Below are positions 29,743-38,161 of a stretch of DNA of 64,000 nt, piece after piece. This DNA comes from CADCWN01 sp046328475. GTDB taxonomy: Bacteria; Chloroflexota; Chloroflexia; Thermomicrobiales; CADCWN01. The notes beneath the pieces were generated by a model. It was not told where the DNA came from. It made no database searches and worked only from the letters and a program-made list of their open reading frames with translations. Location: contig JAXLWN010000009.1 of NCBI GenBank assembly GCA_046328475.1, positions 62,001 through 126,000 of the forward strand, given 5' to 3'. Made by a program: the position numbers and the translations under genes. The number at the start of each line of letters is the position of its first letter. Position 1 is the first letter of the stretch.

Positions 29743-29824
29743 CGAGTAACGAGTAACGAGGGAATGGTTCAAAGTTCAAAGTTCAAGGTTGGAGTGGTGA
29801 CCTGGCGAACTTTGAACTTTGAAC
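29738..29824 (+). repeat. Stop-codon heptamers followed by an 18-bp heptamer hairpin
   Basis: TGACGAG, TAACGAG, TAACGAG at 29740-29760, then arms 29767-29784 and 29807-29824 (TTCAAAG words and their complement) pairing perfectly over 18 bases with a 22-base loop. Probably a 3' end structure for the HD gene. Confidence 0.88.
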
Positions 29825-29895
29825 CTGGAACGTTGAACTCGGTCCTGACGAATGGCTAATGAGCGTTGGGGTACACTTCCCGCGAGGGGGCATTC

Positions 29896-30699
29896 GTGAG
29901 CGTTGCTGAATCGCCGATTGTCAACAGTCAAGAAGCGCCGATTGCGTACCGGGTGTCCGGTTTCGAGGGGCCGCTGGCGGTGTTGTTGCGGCTGATCGAG
30001 CGCGAGGAGCTCGATATCACGGCGATCTCGCTGGCGCAGGTGGCCGATCAGTTCGTGGCGCACATCGAGGCGCAGGCGGACCGCGATCCGGGGCTGCTGG
30101 CGGAGTTCGCGGCGGTGGCGTCGCGCTTGCTGGTGCTGAAGACGCGCGTGCTCTTCCCGCGCCCGCCGGTGCAGGCCGACCGGGAGCGCGAGGAGGACGA
30201 CGCGGACGATCTGGTGCGCCAGTTGCGCGAGTACCGGCAGTTTAAGGAGGTCGCGGCGTCGCTGGCGGCGCGCGACCGGGTCGAGGGGCGCACATTTTTG
30301 CCGCTCGATCTGCCCGACCGGGCGCTGACCGGGGCGACGGCGGAGGTGACGCTGGCCCCGGCGCGGGCCTTCGATCTAGTGCGTGTGGTGCAGCGCCGCC
30401 TCGCGCGGCAGCCGGCGACGCCGCGCCTGCTCGCGCTCGCGCCCCGGATCAGCGTGGGGGAGATGATCGCCAGGCTGGTGGAGGGGCTGCGGACGTTGCC
30501 GGCGGGCGAGTTGCGGTTCAGCCGGGCGATCCCCGCGCCGCGCACGCGGATCGAGATCGTGACGACCTTCATGGCGATCCTCGAACTGGTGCGTCGTCGC
30601 CGCGCGGAGGCGGTGCAGGAGGAGCCGTTCGGCGAGATTATTGTCCTGCCGCCGACGGTTGAGAGCACGCAGGCTGATGAGGCCGCCGCCGATGATTGA
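29896..30699 (+). CDS. scpA: Segregation and condensation protein A
   Basis: A 267-residue kleisin that bridges the SMC heads in the bacterial condensin complex. Typical blocks: YRVSGFEGPLAVLLRLIERE (~16-35), LDITAISLAQVADQFVAHI, FAAVASRLLVLKTRVLFPRP, and the C-terminal winged-helix part FMAILELVRRRRAEAVQEEPFGEIIV. GTG at 29896 follows GCGAGGGGG. It overlaps scpB by eight bases, so the two subunits are translationally coupled. Confidence 0.94.
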   Translation: MSVAESPIVNSQEAPIAYRVSGFEGPLAVLLRLIEREELDITAISLAQVADQFVAHIEAQADRDPGLLAEFAAVASRLLVLKTRVLFPRPPVQADREREEDDADDLVRQLREYRQFKEVAASLAARDRVEGRTFLPLDLPDRALTGATAEVTLAPARAFDLVRVVQRRLARQPATPRLLALAPRISVGEMIARLVEGLRTLPAGELRFSRAIPAPRTRIEIVTTFMAILELVRRRRAEAVQEEPFGEIIVLPPTVESTQADEAAADD

Positions 30700-31489
30700 G
30701 TCGTCCATCGCAGCCGATGATGCGGCGCTGGCGAACGCGTCGCTGCCCGACCTTGATCTCCCCGCGCTCTGCGAAGCCCTGCTGTTTGTCGCCGCGACGC
30801 CGACCGCCGCCGCCGATCTCGCGAAGGCGATCGGGGTGGAGGTCGAGGCGGTCGTTGATGCGCTGGACCATCTGGATGCGACGTTGCGCGAGTCGGGGAG
30901 CGGCTTGCGCGTGCTGCGCCACGGCGATCGCTACGCGCTGACCAGCGCCCCGGCGGCGGCGCGGACCGTGGCGCGCTTCCTCGGGCTGAACCGGACGGAG
31001 CGGCTGTCGGCGGCGGCGCTGGAGACCCTGGCGATCATCGCCTATCGCGGCCCGGCGACGCGCGGCGAGGTCGAGGCGATCCGGGGGGTGGACAGCAGCG
31101 GCGTGGTGCAGACGCTGCTGGCGCGCGAGCTGGTGGAGGCGGTCGGGCGGCGCAATACGGTGGGCGCGCCGATCGAGTACACCGTGACGGCGACGTTCCT
31201 GCGCCACTTCGGGCTCGCCAGTCTCAACGAGCTGCCGCCGCTCGGGGAGGTGCAGGGGCGGGGGGTGGAGGAGACGTGGGATGAGCGGCTGCGGGGATGG
31301 AGAAGGGAGAATGGAGTATCGAGGAGACGGTTTGAAGGTTCGAAGGTTCGAAGGTTGGGCGGTTCAACTTTCGAACCTTCGAACCTTCGAACCGTCACAG
31401 TTCGCTATTCCGGGAATTCGAACCAGCGGTCGGTTTCCTGGGGTTCCCAGTATTCGGTGACGACGGTGTTGGGTTCGAAGAGTTCGTAG
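30692..31489 (+). CDS. scpB: Segregation and condensation protein B, 3' end in repeat
   Basis: ScpB is the winged-helix partner of ScpA. Family blocks: LCEALLFVAATPTAAADLAKAI, LRVLRHGDRYALTSAP, LSAAALETLAIIAYRGPATRGEVEAIRG (~108-135), NTVGAPIEYTVTATFLRHFGLASLNELPPL. The normal end would be near EETWDERLRGWRRE at ~31310. The frame then reads through a GTTCGAA heptamer hairpin (FEGSKVRRLGG...FEPSNLRTV) and 85 bases of the antisense of the next gene before stopping at 31489. ATG at 30692 overlaps the scpA stop; ATG at 30677 is an alternative. Confidence 0.92.
   Translation: MIESSIAADDAALANASLPDLDLPALCEALLFVAATPTAAADLAKAIGVEVEAVVDALDHLDATLRESGSGLRVLRHGDRYALTSAPAAARTVARFLGLNRTERLSAAALETLAIIAYRGPATRGEVEAIRGVDSSGVVQTLLARELVEAVGRRNTVGAPIEYTVTATFLRHFGLASLNELPPLGEVQGRGVEETWDERLRGWRRENGVSRRRFEGSKVRRLGGSTFEPSNLRTVTVRYSGNSNQRSVSWGSQYSVTTVLGSKSS
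31337..31393. terminator. 20-bp hairpin made of GTTCGAA heptamers
   Basis: Arms 31337-31356 and 31374-31393 are perfectly complementary over 20 bases with a 17-base loop. It sits between the convergent scpB and 31405-31770 genes, but inside the open frame of scpB. Confidence 0.85.
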
Positions 31490-31770
31490 GGGTCGAAGGT
31501 TTTGTAGACCTCGTAGGGGCCGGACCAGTCTTTGCGGCGTTCTTTGTAGGCGTGGTGTCCTGCCAGGGTGTGGAATTCGAAGAGCATGATGTAGGTGCCG
31601 GTCGGGTCGCCTTCGCGCGAGACCTGGCGGTAGTAGCGCGCCGATTTCCACTCGGCGAAGAGTTCGGCGTGGTGCTCGCGGACCCAGTCGAACCAGGTGC
31701 GGATGCGCTCGTGGTGGGCTGCTTCGTTGCCTGGGGCGATGCGCCAGTATTCGAATTCGATGAAGGACAT
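31405..31770 (-). CDS. Conserved hypothetical, possible dimeric alpha-beta barrel protein
   Basis: A 121-residue soluble protein, rich in aromatic and charged residues (FIEFEYWRIAPGNEAAHHER, KSARYYRQVSREGDPTGTYI, FEFHTLAGHHAYKERRKDW). The beta-alpha-beta pattern and length resemble NIPSNAP/EthD-type dimeric ferredoxin-like proteins, but no diagnostic motif is seen, so this is a guess. ATG at 31770 has a GGAGGCCCCC ribosome site. It lies upstream, in the same orientation, of nothing obvious; the LLM gene on the same strand precedes it by 106 bases and could share its transcript. Confidence 0.6.
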   Translation of the reverse strand: MSFIEFEYWRIAPGNEAAHHERIRTWFDWVREHHAELFAEWKSARYYRQVSREGDPTGTYIMLFEFHTLAGHHAYKERRKDWSGPYEVYKTFDPYELFEPNTVVTEYWEPQETDRWFEFPE

Positions 31771-31781
31771 GGGGGCCTCCA

Positions 31782-31876
31782 GTCGTGAGTCGTAAGTCGT
31801 GAGTCGTGAGGTGATACAGCCCTCACCCCGCCGCCTGCGGGCGGCACCCCTCTCCCACCGATTGGGAGAGGGGATT
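31782..31876 (+). repeat. GTCGTGA heptamers plus type C repeat, copy 9
   Basis: GTCGTGA/GTCGTAA words at 31784-31811, then CCGCC-TGC-GGGCGG and CCTCTCCCA-CCGA-TTGGGAGAGG hairpins. It ends one base before the LLM stop codon. Confidence 0.8.
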
Positions 31877-32887
31877 TTAGGTCCAGCCGTGGCGGAAGTG
31901 GGGGATGACGTGTTTGCCGAGCAGGTGGATGGCGGTGGCGGGGCCGTCGGGGCTGTGGGGTGCGCCGAATTCGACGCGGCCGACGCCGGTTTCGGCGACG
32001 AGGCGTTCGATGCCGGCGATGCAGTCGTGCGGGGTGCCGTAGAGGGCGAATTGGTCGAGGTGGTCGTCGGAGATGAGGGCGGCGGCGTGGTCGATGTTGC
32101 CCTGTGCGGTGGCGGCGTTGATGCGGGCGAGGAGTTCGGGGTCCAGGCCGGCGAATGCGGGCATGGGGGCGAGGTAGGGGAGGTAGAAGGTGAGGGTGCG
32201 GCGGGCGTGGGCCTGCGCGGCGGCGCGATCGTCGCTGATTGCGGTGAGGGGGCCGAGGACGAGTTGGACCTGAGATGGATCGCGGTTGGCGGCGCGTGCC
32301 CCGGCGTCGATCTCGTCGCGCAGCATGCGGCCGTAGGGCGCGCTCCAGCAACTGCCCGCTTTGACCTCGTCGGCGAGGCCGCCCGCCATGCGCGCCATGC
32401 GGGGTCCCCAGGTGCCGACCATGATCGGGATGGTGTGGCGCGGGGGTTGCCAGGTGAGGCGGGTGCCTGGCGTGGTCTGGAAGATCTGGCCGGTGTAGGG
32501 TGCGGTGTCGCCGCGCAGGAGGTGCCGGGCGAGTTCGATCGCCTCGCGCACGGCGGTGAGGGGGCGCGGGGTGGCGGTATTCACGGAGTCGAGGAAGGCG
32601 CCGCGACCGATGCCGAAGTAAGTACGCCCGCCGGTCGCTTCGTCGAGCAGGGCGGCGTATTCGGCGAGGATGGCGGGGTGGATCAGGTAGGGGTTGGCGA
32701 CGGACGGGCCGAGGCGGATGCGACTGGTCTGCCCGGCGATGGTGAAGAGGATGGGCCAGGCGGGTTTGAAGAGGAGGTCGTCGAAGATGCTGAGAGTGTG
32801 GAAGCCGTAGTCTTCGGCGAGCCGCGCCAGGGCGAGGTAGTCGCCGAGGGGGCGGTTGCCTGGCAGGCCGACGCTGAGTTGCACCAT
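31877..32887 (-). CDS. LLM-class (F420-type) oxidoreductase
   Basis: A 336-residue luciferase-like TIM barrel, closest in layout to methylenetetrahydromethanopterin-reductase-like F420 enzymes. Blocks: VGLPGNRPLGDYLALARLAEDYGF (~6-29), RIRLGPSVANPYLIHPAILAE, the GRTYFGIGRGAFLDSV glycine-rich segment (~86-101), PIMVGTWGPRMARMAGGLADEV and a C-terminal substrate-binding helix region. The substrate is unknown. ATG at 32887 is preceded by CAGCGAGGCAACG. An extended -10 box lies ~42 bases upstream. It differs from the LLM enzyme at 7255, so this genome keeps several subfamilies. Confidence 0.85.
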   Translation of the reverse strand: MVQLSVGLPGNRPLGDYLALARLAEDYGFHTLSIFDDLLFKPAWPILFTIAGQTSRIRLGPSVANPYLIHPAILAEYAALLDEATGGRTYFGIGRGAFLDSVNTATPRPLTAVREAIELARHLLRGDTAPYTGQIFQTTPGTRLTWQPPRHTIPIMVGTWGPRMARMAGGLADEVKAGSCWSAPYGRMLRDEIDAGARAANRDPSQVQLVLGPLTAISDDRAAAQAHARRTLTFYLPYLAPMPAFAGLDPELLARINAATAQGNIDHAAALISDDHLDQFALYGTPHDCIAGIERLVAETGVGRVEFGAPHSPDGPATAIHLLGKHVIPHFRHGWT

Positions 32888-32927
32888 CGTTGCCTCGCTG
32901 GTTGGGGGTGGCAGTGTCGCGGTGGGG

Positions 32928-32936
32928 ACTATAGCA
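32928..32936 (-). promoter_or_regulatory. Extended -10 promoter (TGCTATAGT) of the LLM gene
   Basis: On the minus strand TGCTATAGT, about 41 bases before the start at 32887. Confidence 0.5.
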
Positions 32937-33000
32937 CAGTGGTATGATCGGGGGTGGGGTGGGCGTGGCGGGGGGTGCCGTTGGGTGGTGGAGGCCGTTG

Positions 33001-33067
33001 GACTGAAGTCCCGGCTGAGAGCGACCTGCGGAGTCGCCGCAAAGTCCGCCTGCGCGGACCGGGATGG
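33001..33067 (+). repeat. Type A two-hairpin repeat, copy 4
   Basis: GACTGAAGTCCCGGCTG head, GCGAC-CTGCGGA-GTCGC hairpin, CGCAAA linker, GTCCGC-CTGC-GCGGAC hairpin, CGGGA tail. The TCCCG in the head can pair with the CGGGA tail to close a three-way junction. Confidence 0.85.
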
Positions 33068-33135
33068 GCGGTGCGGGGCGGCTGACTTGCCCCTTCCTTC
33101 GTTTGCGCCTGTGATGGCTGGTTTGGTGAGGGTTT

Positions 33136-34577
33136 GTGGTCGAGTTGCGGCGTGTGCGCGCTATTGTGGCCGAGTTGACGGCCGGGATTCTTGCTGATGG
33201 GCCGCTGCTTGATGTTGGGGCGGTGGAGCGGGAGATCGCGGCGTTGGCGGGGCGGGGGAGGGCGTCGAGGTCCGGGCGATCGAGGTGGCGCGGGATGGGG
33301 GGGCGATTCGGGCGATCGGGGTTGGGCCAGATGGTGGTGCGGGTGCGCCGGGGGTGCTGGTAGTCGGGGTGCCGCGCGGCGATGCGCCGACGGGGGCATG
33401 GGTGCTGCTGGCGCTGGCGCGGCGGCTGGCAGATGACGCCGATTTGCGCGCCGGGTGGGGGTGCGGTGGTGGATTGTGCCGTGCCTGGATCGGGTTGGGG
33501 CGGGCGAACGGGCGGTGGTGGGAGGGACGGCTCGCGCTGGAGGTGTATGCGCGCGGGGTAGTCGCGGCGAGTGGTGCGCCCGATGTGGCTGCCGAGGTGT
33601 CGCCGCCGGAGCAGCGTGCGCTGCTTGCGTTGATCGCGGCGGTGCGACCGCAGACGGCGCTGTTCCTGTACGATGCGCCGGTCGGGGGCTGCGCGCTGTT
33701 CGCAGGGCGGGGCGAGGGTGGGTCGGTATGGGCGGGGCGGGAGGGGGATTTCTTCCGGTTGCTCGATCCGCTCGGTTTGCCGGTTGACCTCGGTGGGGCA
33801 TTCGGGGCGGTTGGAGAGGGTGCTGGCTCCCGGTGTTTATCCGCTTGGGGCGTTGCCCAATGGGGTGGACGAGCCGTATGAGCATTTTCGTGCCGATCTC
33901 GTGCGGCCATGCGGCACGATTTTAGAAGGAAGCTTGGGGTGGAGGGGATGGCGGTTGGCGCGATTGTTGCCTGTTCGCCGATTATGCGCGGCGCGAGCGG
34001 GATCGCACGGCAATCGGGGCGGCGCGGCGCGTGGTCGTGGCCGAGGGGGTTCGGCTCTGGCGGGAGTGGTTCGCGTTCGGGCGCACGGCGCTCGATCTGG
34101 TCGCGCCGCTGCTCCCCGGCGGGCGGGTTGGGACGGTCGCCCGCGCAGGCGGCGGTGGTGGCGGCGCTGCGGGGCGGAGACGATGCTGGCCGAGGGGTTG
34201 CGCTGGCCCGCGCTGGTGCGCGACGCGGAGGCCCCGGGGAGCGTCGCCGAGGCGTTCGCGCAGGGGGATGCCGTGCGCGTGGCGCGGGCTGTCCCGGCTG
34301 GCGGCGCTGATTCGCTTGCTTGAAGAGGCGAATGCGCGGCTCGGCCCTGAGCCGCCCGACGTGCTGAGGCGTTGGAGCAGGCGCGAGAGACGCAGACGCG
34401 CTGGATCGATGGGCTGGTGGTGGCGGATGCGTTGCGCCCGCTGCCGCGCGACCGCGTCGCTGCGGCGCAACTCGGCACGTTCCTGCTGGCCTTGCCGTGG
34501 GGTGTGGTGCGGCACGAGACTGGCCACTGGTGGGGATCGCTCTCCCTGCGGAAACGTTTTCGCGCGCGGGGGCGTAA
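33136..34577 (+). pseudogene. M14-like zinc carboxypeptidase family, many frameshifts
   Basis: Joined over the three frames, the locus reads as a ~470-residue M14-type protein. Segments: an N-terminal helix region (RVRAIVAELTAGILADGPLL), GVLVVGVPRGDAPTGAWVLLA (where M14 enzymes carry HGDE; here Arg and Ala replace His and Glu), RWWIVPCLD, FLYDAPVGGCALFAG, APGVYPLGALPNG, and a C-terminal helix block (EANARLGPEPPDVL, ETQTRWIDGLVVADALRPLP). At least eight frame changes occur. If the R/A replacement is real and not an error, the enzyme would lack a zinc ligand. The end is uncertain (34,500-34,580). The assignment is moderate. Confidence 0.5.
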
Positions 34578-34609
34578 TACAATGGCAGAACTGGTCGCTC
34601 GTCGATGGG

Positions 34610-35221
34610 GTGGGTGTGAGCATCTGGCTTGGTATCAATGTGCTGCTGCTCGCCGCCGGTGGGGCGGCGACGCTCTGGCTGGCCTTCTGGCGTGGCGGCG
34701 ATGCGTCCGATCCGCCGCCGCTGGCGCTGGCGACGCTCTTCGCGGCGATTACCTGCTTCGGCGGGGCCGGGGTGCTGGCCCTCGAACTGTTCGGCTTCGG
34801 TCCGCTGCTGGCCTTCACGGCGGCGCTTGTCTTCGCGGCGCTCAGCGCGGTGCTCTTTAATCTGCTGGCGTCGGTGGCGTGGCAGAACCGCGAGCGGCGC
34901 GGTGAACGACCTGGTTGGGGCATTGGCGGCGGTGGTCGCGCCGATCGCGCCGGGGCGACCGGGCGCGGTCGCGGTGAAGCACAGCCAGCCGCAATTGATT
35001 CTTCCTGCCGTTTCCAAGCAGGCCAAGCTTCGCTGCCGGTGGGGGCGCAGGTGATCGTGACCGCGCTGCACAATGGTTCCGGTGGCGAAGACCCGGTTGA
35101 GGTCGCGCTGCTTCCCGCGCGCGGCGACCGGGAATTCGGCGGTCGCGTGAGGGAAGGGCGGGCGGTGCTCCCTCTCGGATGTGCTTCTTTCGCGCTCTTC
35201 GTGTTCAAGATTTCGAGATAA
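34610..35221 (+). pseudogene. NfeD-like membrane protein, two frameshifts
   Basis: GTG at 34610 starts a protein with three membrane segments (WLGINVLLLAAGGAATLWLAF, LALATLFAAITCFGGAGVLAL, LLAFTAALVFAALSAVLFNLL). A C-terminal OB-fold-like domain follows: LVGALAAVVAPIAPGRPGAV, LILPAVS, LPVGAQVIVTALHNG. This arrangement resembles NfeD/YuaF proteins, which associate with SPFH (flotillin-like) membrane scaffolds. The frame leaves at ~34905 (into the NDLVGALAAVV frame) and returns at ~35030. No SPFH gene is seen next to it. A terminator follows at 35271. Confidence 0.6.
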
Positions 35222-35270
35222 GGTCAATTGCGGTATCGGGTGTGATCCGGGCCAGTACTGTGTGACATGC

Positions 35271-35306
35271 AAGCGCCGCCGGGGATAGTCCCGGCGGCGC
35301 TTCGTT
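35271..35306 (+). terminator. Intrinsic terminator after the NfeD-like gene
   Basis: A perfect 13-bp stem (AAGCGCCGCCGGG with complement at 35290-35302), a 6-base loop, then CGTTTT. Confidence 0.85.
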
Positions 35307-35332
35307 TTCCTTGCTATCGCTAGCAATTGGCG

Positions 35333-35414
35333 TGGTGAGGAGGGATTCGAACCCCCGAAGGCGTATGCCAGCTGATTTACAGTCAGCCCCCGTTGGCCGC
35401 TTGGGTACCTCACC
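35333..35414 (-). tRNA. tRNA-Tyr (anticodon GTA)
   Basis: An 82-base class II tRNA read on the minus strand. The acceptor stem is GGTGAGG/CCTCACC with discriminator A. The D arm contains AAGCGGCCAACGGGG, the anticodon stem-loop is GCTGA-CTGTAAA-TCAGC (GTA anticodon), and the long variable arm and TTCGAATC T-loop follow. The 3' CCA is not encoded. Confidence 0.95.
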
Positions 35415-35453
35415 GGGTTTGCTGTGTCGCGCGGTGGCGCGATTGCGAACGCC

Positions 35454-35482
35454 AGTATAGCAGAGTAGGGGGGGATGGGCAA
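35454..35482 (-). promoter_or_regulatory. Promoter of tRNA-Tyr
   Basis: On the minus strand TTGCCC (35477-35482), a 17-base spacer ending in TGC, and TATACT (35454-35459), 40 bases before the tRNA 5' end. Confidence 0.7.
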
Positions 35483-35504
35483 GCAGATTGTTGCTGGGAA
35501 ATGG

Positions 35505-38003
35505 TCAGATTGTGGGGGCGGGGGCGAGGGGGCGCTGTTGCCTGCGGCGGAGCAGGTGGACGATGCCGAGGAGCCCCAGCGCCCCGGCGGTGATGCCGCT
35601 GATCAGCCAGCCGAGTCGCCAGAGGGGCGGCTCGAAGGCGATGCGCACGGTGTGGCGACCGGGTGGGACGCGCACGCCCCGGAAGGTGTAGTCGGTGGTG
35701 TAGACGGGGGTGGCCTGGCCGTCCACGGTGGCCCGCCAGCCAGGGTAGGCGACTTCGCTGAGGACGAGGATCGCTTCGCGGTCGGTCTCCACGGTGGCGA
35801 TCAGTTCGTCGGGGGTGGGGCGGGCGAGGTTGACGGTGCCCTGCGGCGTGCCGTTGCTGATGGCTGGCGGCGCGTCGTCCGAGTCGGCGGGCATGGTGAG
35901 ATAGGCGGTCGTGCGCGGGTCGAAGGTGGGTGCGATCACAGCGGTCCAGGCGTCCTCGTCGGAGGCGTAGGTGCGGCTGTTGCCGACGAGGAAGGCGCGC
36001 GGCAATGGGGTCAGGTTCTCGTAGACGACAAAATCCTCGCCGCGCTGCACCTCGCGGAACTTGCCCTCCCCCGCCGGGGATTCGTTCGGTGGAAGCATGA
36101 CATAACGAATATTGAGCAGATCGTAGCGCGGCGAGTCGTGGCGGCGGAAGGTTTCGTCCCAGAAGCGGTTGTAGTTCGCCAGGCCGAGCGGGTTGTAGGT
36201 GCCGACGACGCTCTCCAACCCGGCGACCGCCGCCCAGGAGGGCTGCCAGGTGGCGCTCAGGCGGGTCGGGTCGATGCGGAAGAAGCTTTGCCCGGCACCG
36301 GCGCGGATGATGGCGAGGGTCGCGTCGTGGCGGAAGCCCGCGAGCGGGTCGGTGTTCGTGGGGGGGACCGGGGCGGTGGCGGCGAAGAGGTCGAAGACGA
36401 CGAGCGCGACGAGCGCGGGGGGGATGAGGATGGCCCGCAGGTGGCCACGGACGACCAGCAGCGCCAGCCCGGCGGCCAGCCCGGCGAGGACGAGGGTCCA
36501 GGTCGCGCCGTCGAGGAACTGGGCGAGCGGCGCGGAGGGGTCGGCCGGGGCGAGCAGGTTGCCGTAGAGGAAGAAGAGGAGCAGCGCGACGACCCCGAGG
36601 CCGATCGCGAGCCAGCGGCCGACCCGGCGCAGGAGGGCGATCGTCGCGGCGAACTCCTGCGTCAGGAGGCGCAGCAGGTTCTCGGTGCCGAGCGCGGCGA
36701 GCGCGGCCACGGAGAAGTCGAAGAGGAGCAGCCAGCGGCCGGAGGCGCGGATGCGGCTGTAGCCCGGCACGAAGGCGTAGAACCAGCCTTGCAGCGGGGT
36801 CGCCGCGCCGAGCGCGACCACGAGCGCGAGCAGGCCGAGGCCGCCGAAGAAGATAGCGTCGCGCCGTGCGCAGCCGACCGTGCGCCAGAAGGCGAAGACG
36901 GCCAGGAGGAGCGCGATCACCCCGGCATAGCCCCAGACTTCGCCGGAGAAGCCGACCGCGCCGATGTAGGTCTCGGGGGTGGTGCCGAAGGCGTTCGGGA
37001 TGAGCAGGGTGATCAGGTGCAGCGGGCGCATGGAGAAGGCGGTCGATTCGCTGTAGGAGATGCCGGAGCGGATCGAGCGACCGGCGAGTTGGAGCGAGGG
37101 GAGGAGCATCGGCGCGGCGAGGCAGGCGGCGACCGCCCCGGCCAGCATGATCCGCCCGAGCGAGCCCAGCCAGTGCCCGGCGAAGGTGCCGTTCAGCCAG
37201 CGAGTTAGCCCGGCCAATCCGCGCGGCCAGGTGGCCTCGGGACTCTCCGCCCAGGTGAGATAAAGCCAGTAGAGGCCGAGCGCGGTCAGCAGGTAGAGGA
37301 AGATCTGCTGGTGGCCGCCGAGCAGGGCCAGGAGCAGGGCGATGGCGGCAGCGATGGTCCAGCCGAGGCTGCGGCGCAGCAGGGCGCGGCGCATGGTCAG
37401 GAAGGCGGCCGGGAGCCAGGCGGCGACCGCGACCATCGGGTAGTGCCCGAGGTGAGAGACGATGAAGCCGCTGTAGGCGAAGGTGACGCCGCCGATCAGG
37501 GCGGCTGCGCGCCGCGCGCCGAGGTCGCGGCAGAGGGCGTAGGCGGTCAGCGAGGCGAGGAAGACGTGGCCGATCGCCAGCAGCTCCAGCGTGCCGTAGC
37601 CGAACGGGTTGGCGAGGAGGAAGGCGAGGAGGTTGATCGGCGAGAAGATGCCGGTCTGCTGATCGGCGGCGAAGGGCATGCCGCCGTAGAGGTGCGGATT
37701 CCAGAGTGGGAAGTCGCCCGCGCCGATGCTGCGCGCGGCGAAGCTGTAGAGCGGGTAGTAGAAGGAGTTGAAGTCGCCGCCGCCGCGCGGTAGCCAGGTG
37801 TCGCGCGTGAGCAGCACGCGCCAGAAGAAGGCGATGTTGAGCGCGGCGAGCGCCCCGACCATGCCCCACTCGCCCGGGAGTTCGGGCCAGCGGCTGCGCA
37901 ACGGTCGCCAGCGCGCCAGCGCCAGCCCGGCGAGCCAGAGCAGGCCGAGGAGCATCAGCACCGGGAGCGGCAGGAGGGCCGATTCCTTCAGCGTCGTCGT
38001 CAC
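35505..38003 (-). CDS. YfhO-family polytopic membrane protein
   Basis: An 832-residue membrane protein with about twelve to fourteen hydrophobic segments and a large C-terminal extracytoplasmic domain. It resembles YfhO proteins, GT-C-fold candidates for transfer of sugars to wall polymers or lipids. Seen: an initial span (LLPLPVLMLLGLLWLAGLAL), GGGDFNSFYYPLY and GDFPLWNPHLYGGMPFAADQ (conserved first periplasmic loop with acidic residues), repeated spans to ~560, RYVMLPP, and a final beta-rich part (SEVAYPGWRATVDGQ, FRGVRVPPGRHTVRI) ending in one more span. GTG at 38003 is the likely start; no good ribosome site is seen. The donor and acceptor are unknown. Confidence 0.85.
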   Translation of the reverse strand: MTTTLKESALLPLPVLMLLGLLWLAGLALARWRPLRSRWPELPGEWGMVGALAALNIAFFWRVLLTRDTWLPRGGGDFNSFYYPLYSFAARSIGAGDFPLWNPHLYGGMPFAADQQTGIFSPINLLAFLLANPFGYGTLELLAIGHVFLASLTAYALCRDLGARRAAALIGGVTFAYSGFIVSHLGHYPMVAVAAWLPAAFLTMRRALLRRSLGWTIAAAIALLLALLGGHQQIFLYLLTALGLYWLYLTWAESPEATWPRGLAGLTRWLNGTFAGHWLGSLGRIMLAGAVAACLAAPMLLPSLQLAGRSIRSGISYSESTAFSMRPLHLITLLIPNAFGTTPETYIGAVGFSGEVWGYAGVIALLLAVFAFWRTVGCARRDAIFFGGLGLLALVVALGAATPLQGWFYAFVPGYSRIRASGRWLLLFDFSVAALAALGTENLLRLLTQEFAATIALLRRVGRWLAIGLGVVALLLFFLYGNLLAPADPSAPLAQFLDGATWTLVLAGLAAGLALLVVRGHLRAILIPPALVALVVFDLFAATAPVPPTNTDPLAGFRHDATLAIIRAGAGQSFFRIDPTRLSATWQPSWAAVAGLESVVGTYNPLGLANYNRFWDETFRRHDSPRYDLLNIRYVMLPPNESPAGEGKFREVQRGEDFVVYENLTPLPRAFLVGNSRTYASDEDAWTAVIAPTFDPRTTAYLTMPADSDDAPPAISNGTPQGTVNLARPTPDELIATVETDREAILVLSEVAYPGWRATVDGQATPVYTTDYTFRGVRVPPGRHTVRIAFEPPLWRLGWLISGITAGALGLLGIVHLLRRRQQRPLAPAPTI

Positions 38004-38161
38004 GACGCGCCCACGCGATGCCAGCCTTTCACCGCTTCGAGATCCGCCCGTTCGAGGCGCATGTCCCCTCTCCTCCGCTGCGCGTCCGTCAGCTACCGGG
38101 ATACCACGGGTCAAACGCGCGGCGCGGCGGACGGTCGCGCCGGGGCACAACCGGGCGGGTG
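38004..38161. other. Short spacer without recognisable features
   Basis: Lies between ychF (stop 38162, minus) and the YfhO start (38003, minus). I see no hairpin or promoter of note. The two genes could share a transcript. Confidence 0.4.
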
